A DNA stretch of 7,613 nt from an uncultured Oscillospiraceae bacterium (GTDB lineage: Bacteria > Bacillota_A > Clostridia > Oscillospirales > Oscillospiraceae). A program made the position numbers and the translations under genes. Position 1 is the first letter of the stretch. The number at the start of each line of letters is the position of its first letter. A model generated the notes under the pieces. It was not told the origin of the DNA, searched no databases, and saw only the letters and a program-made list of their open reading frames with translations. Where the stretch lies: positions 1 through 7,613 of the forward strand of contig CAAFFR010000189.1 in assembly GCA_900762245.1 (NCBI GenBank), given 5' to 3'. This document shows positions 5,963-7,613 of this stretch, piece after piece.

Positions 5963-5978
5963 TATTTCTGCTGTGCCT
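5946..5978 (-). terminator. Intrinsic terminator of the carboxylesterase gene
   Basis: On the minus strand AGGCACAGCAG (5978-5968), loop AAATA and CTGCTGTGCCT (5962-5952) form a perfect 11-bp stem, followed by G and TTTTT (5950-5946). It lies 14 nt past the esterase stop. A second copy of the descending arm and T-run follows directly, so a longer-looped alternative hairpin is possible. On the plus strand TTTTT also occurs 6 nt past the stem, but no plus-strand gene feeds into it. Confidence 0.92.
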
Positions 5979-5992
5979 CAGACTTTTTGATT

Positions 5993-7348
5993 TTATTCAC
6001 CCACGGCCTTGTTGGTCAGCATGGTTTTAGTCAGCTTGATCATATCCGCTTTACCCATATGGGTCTCGGCTTCGCCGAGGCACAGGACCTTGCTCTGGCC
6101 CTTTCCCATAGGCAGCCAGGCAGTGAGACCCGCACCATTGGGATCACCGTACTTACAGAAGTTGGTCAGATAAGAAGTCATCTGATTGCTCAGCACATGA
6201 TCCTTCCGGGTCATGGGACGCCAGCAGTTTTCCAACGTTCCAAACCAGTACCACAAGTCGCTGCTATGCCATGCGCCGTTGTCATCGCCGGGCAGGCGGC
6301 GGTCAAAGAACCAGGCATAGCTGGGCTTCTCCTGAGCAGCACACCAGCTTTTGCCCATCTGATAGATCACGGGAGGCATCACATCTTCGCTGGTAGAACC
6401 GGCCATGTAAGAGATCCGGTGCTGCTTCTTGGCCTTCAGCAGGTCTGCACCTGCACCAATTACCAGCTTTCCATCCAGACAGGGGGAAGGCTGACCGCCC
6501 TTCATGGACTTTTTCAGATTCTGCCAGGTTGCAAAAAGCTTCTCCACGGGCAGTGCACGGAACTCTTCCACATTTTTGCAGCCATTTGCTTCCATCACTG
6601 CATGCCAGAAGTCATAACTCTTTTCCGGCAGCTGTGCGCTCATAAGCTTACTGACACCGCCGCCGCTGGACATAACGGCCTTCTGGAACAGGCCCTCAGA
6701 CAGAGGGCTGAGGCAGTGCTGCTGGACGCTCATGGCACCGGCACTCTGACCCATGATCGTAATATTTTCAGGGTCACCGCCAAAGGAGGAGATGTTGTCC
6801 TTCACCCACTGCATTGCGGTCAGCTGATCAAAAAGACCGTAGTTTCCGGTAATACCAGCTTCCTGCTTCAGCTCCGGCAGGCAGGCAAAGCCAAGGGGTC
6901 CCAAACGGTAGTTCAGGGTAACACCGATGACACCCTTATCCGGCCACACGGGACCATCGAAGTGCTTCTCATGACCACAGCCGCCGGTGAAGCCACCGCC
7001 GTGAATATAGATCAGAACCGGCAGCTTGTCCCCTTCCTTTGCCGTGTCTGGCGTAAAGACATTCAGGAAAAGGCAGTCTTCACTATAGGTATAACTCTCA
7101 CCCTTGCGGAACTCATTGTAATAGAAAGCCTTTTCCACAGCCTCAGCCTCATTGTAGAAGGCACGGGGTTGATAGGAACAATTTCCGTACTGAGCAGCAT
7201 CGTAGATGCCCTCCCAGGCAGTCACCAGCTTGGGATATTCCCAGCGGCCTGCTGTGGCATAGCGGATACCCTTGTAGGCGGCAGTACCGGGTACACGGCC
7301 TTCGCAGCCCTGAAGGGTACCGCAGGGAGTAGTTACAAGATAATCCAT
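5993..7348 (-). CDS. Carboxylesterase type B (alpha/beta hydrolase)
   Basis: A 451-residue serine hydrolase expected to cleave carboxylic esters; the natural substrate cannot be named. Family motifs in order: GTLQG near the start, SEDCLFLNVFTP (89-100), oxyanion-hole YIHGGGFTGG (114-123), the nucleophile Ser202 in GQSAGA, and the catalytic His361 in GAWHSSDLWYWFG. The acid of the triad should lie in GSTSED (317-322), most likely Glu321 (the family pattern is GxNxDEG; here it is altered). There is no signal peptide, so it should be cytoplasmic. At about 450 residues it is shorter than many members (around 500). The ATG at 7348 has an ideal AAGGAGGA (7353-7360) 4 nt upstream; a longer frame from 7399 starts before the promoter's expected transcript start and is rejected. 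It has its own promoter and terminator, so it is a single-gene unit next to a probable transporter gene on the same strand. Confidence 0.94.
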   Translation of the reverse strand: MDYLVTTPCGTLQGCEGRVPGTAAYKGIRYATAGRWEYPKLVTAWEGIYDAAQYGNCSYQPRAFYNEAEAVEKAFYYNEFRKGESYTYSEDCLFLNVFTPDTAKEGDKLPVLIYIHGGGFTGGCGHEKHFDGPVWPDKGVIGVTLNYRLGPLGFACLPELKQEAGITGNYGLFDQLTAMQWVKDNISSFGGDPENITIMGQSAGAMSVQQHCLSPLSEGLFQKAVMSSGGGVSKLMSAQLPEKSYDFWHAVMEANGCKNVEEFRALPVEKLFATWQNLKKSMKGGQPSPCLDGKLVIGAGADLLKAKKQHRISYMAGSTSEDVMPPVIYQMGKSWCAAQEKPSYAWFFDRRLPGDDNGAWHSSDLWYWFGTLENCWRPMTRKDHVLSNQMTSYLTNFCKYGDPNGAGLTAWLPMGKGQSKVLCLGEAETHMGKADMIKLTKTMLTNKAVGE

Positions 7349-7381
7349 ATTGTCCTCCTTGTTGGTATCACAGTTACATTT

Positions 7382-7405
7382 ATTATACCATCCGGTCAAA
7401 TAAAC
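7382..7405 (-). promoter_or_regulatory. Extended -10 promoter of the carboxylesterase
   Basis: TGGTATAAT (7390-7382) is an extended -10 element with a perfect hexamer. The -35 is poor; TTGTGT stands 16 nt upstream (about 7408-7403). Transcription would begin near 7375, leaving a leader of about 27 nt with the AAGGAGGA ribosome binding site. It lies directly behind the terminator of the preceding gene. Confidence 0.7.
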
Positions 7406-7429
7406 ACAAGCAGAAAATCCGGTTTTACA

Positions 7430-7461
7430 GAAAAAAGCGGCACAGCCGAGGCTGTGCCGCT
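7430..7461 (-). terminator. Intrinsic terminator of the partial transporter gene
   Basis: On the minus strand AGCGGCACAGC (7461-7451) pairs perfectly with GCTGTGCCGCT (7446-7436) around a four-base loop, CTCG, and the T-run TTTTT follows (7435-7431), a strong terminator 33 nt past the stop at 7495. The core GGCACAGC is also the stem core of the esterase terminator at 5946-5978. Confidence 0.93.
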
Positions 7462-7494
7462 CATTTCATTCAGTAACAGATCCTTACGGAAGAA

Positions 7495-7613
7495 TTACTT
7501 GCCCAGCTTAGCAGCCTTCCACTCAGCCATCTTAGCACGGACATCCTTGTTGATGTTCCAGATGAAGGTGAAGCAGGAGAAGGAGCCCAGAGCAGCGATC
7601 AGGGGGAAGCCCA
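7495..7613 (-). CDS. C-terminal end of a probable membrane transporter (MFS/GPH-like), cut by window edge
   Basis: Only the last 38 codons and the TAA stop are in the window. They encode a hydrophobic segment (FPLIAALGSFSCFTFIW) followed by a polar, basic tail (NINKDVRAKMAEWKAAKLGK). A last membrane helix followed by a short charged 'xxxRAKMxxx' tail is typical of sugar:cation symporters of the glycoside-pentoside-hexuronide type within the major facilitator superfamily, but the fragment is too short for a firm call. Codon use matches the neighbours, and a clean terminator follows. Confidence 0.55.
   Translation of the reverse strand, partial: GFPLIAALGSFSCFTFIWNINKDVRAKMAEWKAAKLGK

Noticed and set aside
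7349..7399. Extending the esterase by 17 residues to 7399
   Set aside because: The extension would overlap the TATAAT element and contains the AAGGAGGA ribosome binding site of the real start.
5946..7461. Shared GGCACAGC core in the terminators on both sides of the esterase as terminal repeats of a mobile unit
   Set aside because: The similarity is limited to about eight bases within ordinary hairpins, with no transposase, longer terminal repeats or target duplication.

Overview
The window looks like a chromosomal segment from a low-to-mid GC Firmicute of class Clostridia, most likely a gut Oscillospirales (Ruminococcaceae-type) anaerobe. The basis is the strong AGGAGG ribosome binding sites, TATAAT/TTGACA promoters, a lysine (L-box) riboswitch, a clostridial-style MurC and a lipoprotein-dependent amino-acid ABC importer. 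This assignment is by recognition, not by a database search. Nearly everything lies on the minus strand; the only plus-strand gene is a small unknown one near the left end.

Left part (1-2340). The 5' end of ddl (D-Ala-D-Ala ligase, minus strand, cut by the window edge, TTG start) is divergent from a 131-residue protein of unknown function (plus strand). That gene converges on murC (UDP-MurNAc:L-Ala ligase, minus strand). A long AT-rich imperfect palindrome sits between the two converging genes. ddl and murC both serve the cytoplasmic steps of peptidoglycan synthesis. murC has its own promoter.

Middle part (2405-5390). A three-gene polar amino-acid ABC importer is transcribed on the minus strand in the order lipoprotein, permease, ATPase, and ends in an intrinsic terminator. 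It starts from a near-consensus sigma-A promoter followed by a leader of about 280 nt. In the leader all five helices (P1-P5) and the L2-L3 kissing loop of a lysine riboswitch can be read, followed by a strong intrinsic terminator. The importer is therefore very probably a lysine (or closely related basic amino acid) uptake system that is shut off by premature termination when lysine is plentiful. A 15-bp stem-loop lies between the lipoprotein and permease genes.

Right part (5444-7613). A compact Cu/Zn superoxide dismutase-like protein without a signal peptide is followed, going right, by a duplicated terminator and a type-B carboxylesterase with its own extended -10 promoter. Then come another terminator and the last 38 codons of a probable membrane transporter whose gene continues beyond the window. 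The esterase appears to be transcribed alone.

No mobile element, CRISPR array, rRNA or tRNA is visible. Nothing seen here amounts to a wholly new system. The best second-look items are the riboswitch-defined lysine importer, the duplicated terminator arm, the cytoplasmic SodC with Lys in place of the catalytic Arg, the long palindrome near 804-885, and the small unknown protein next to ddl.
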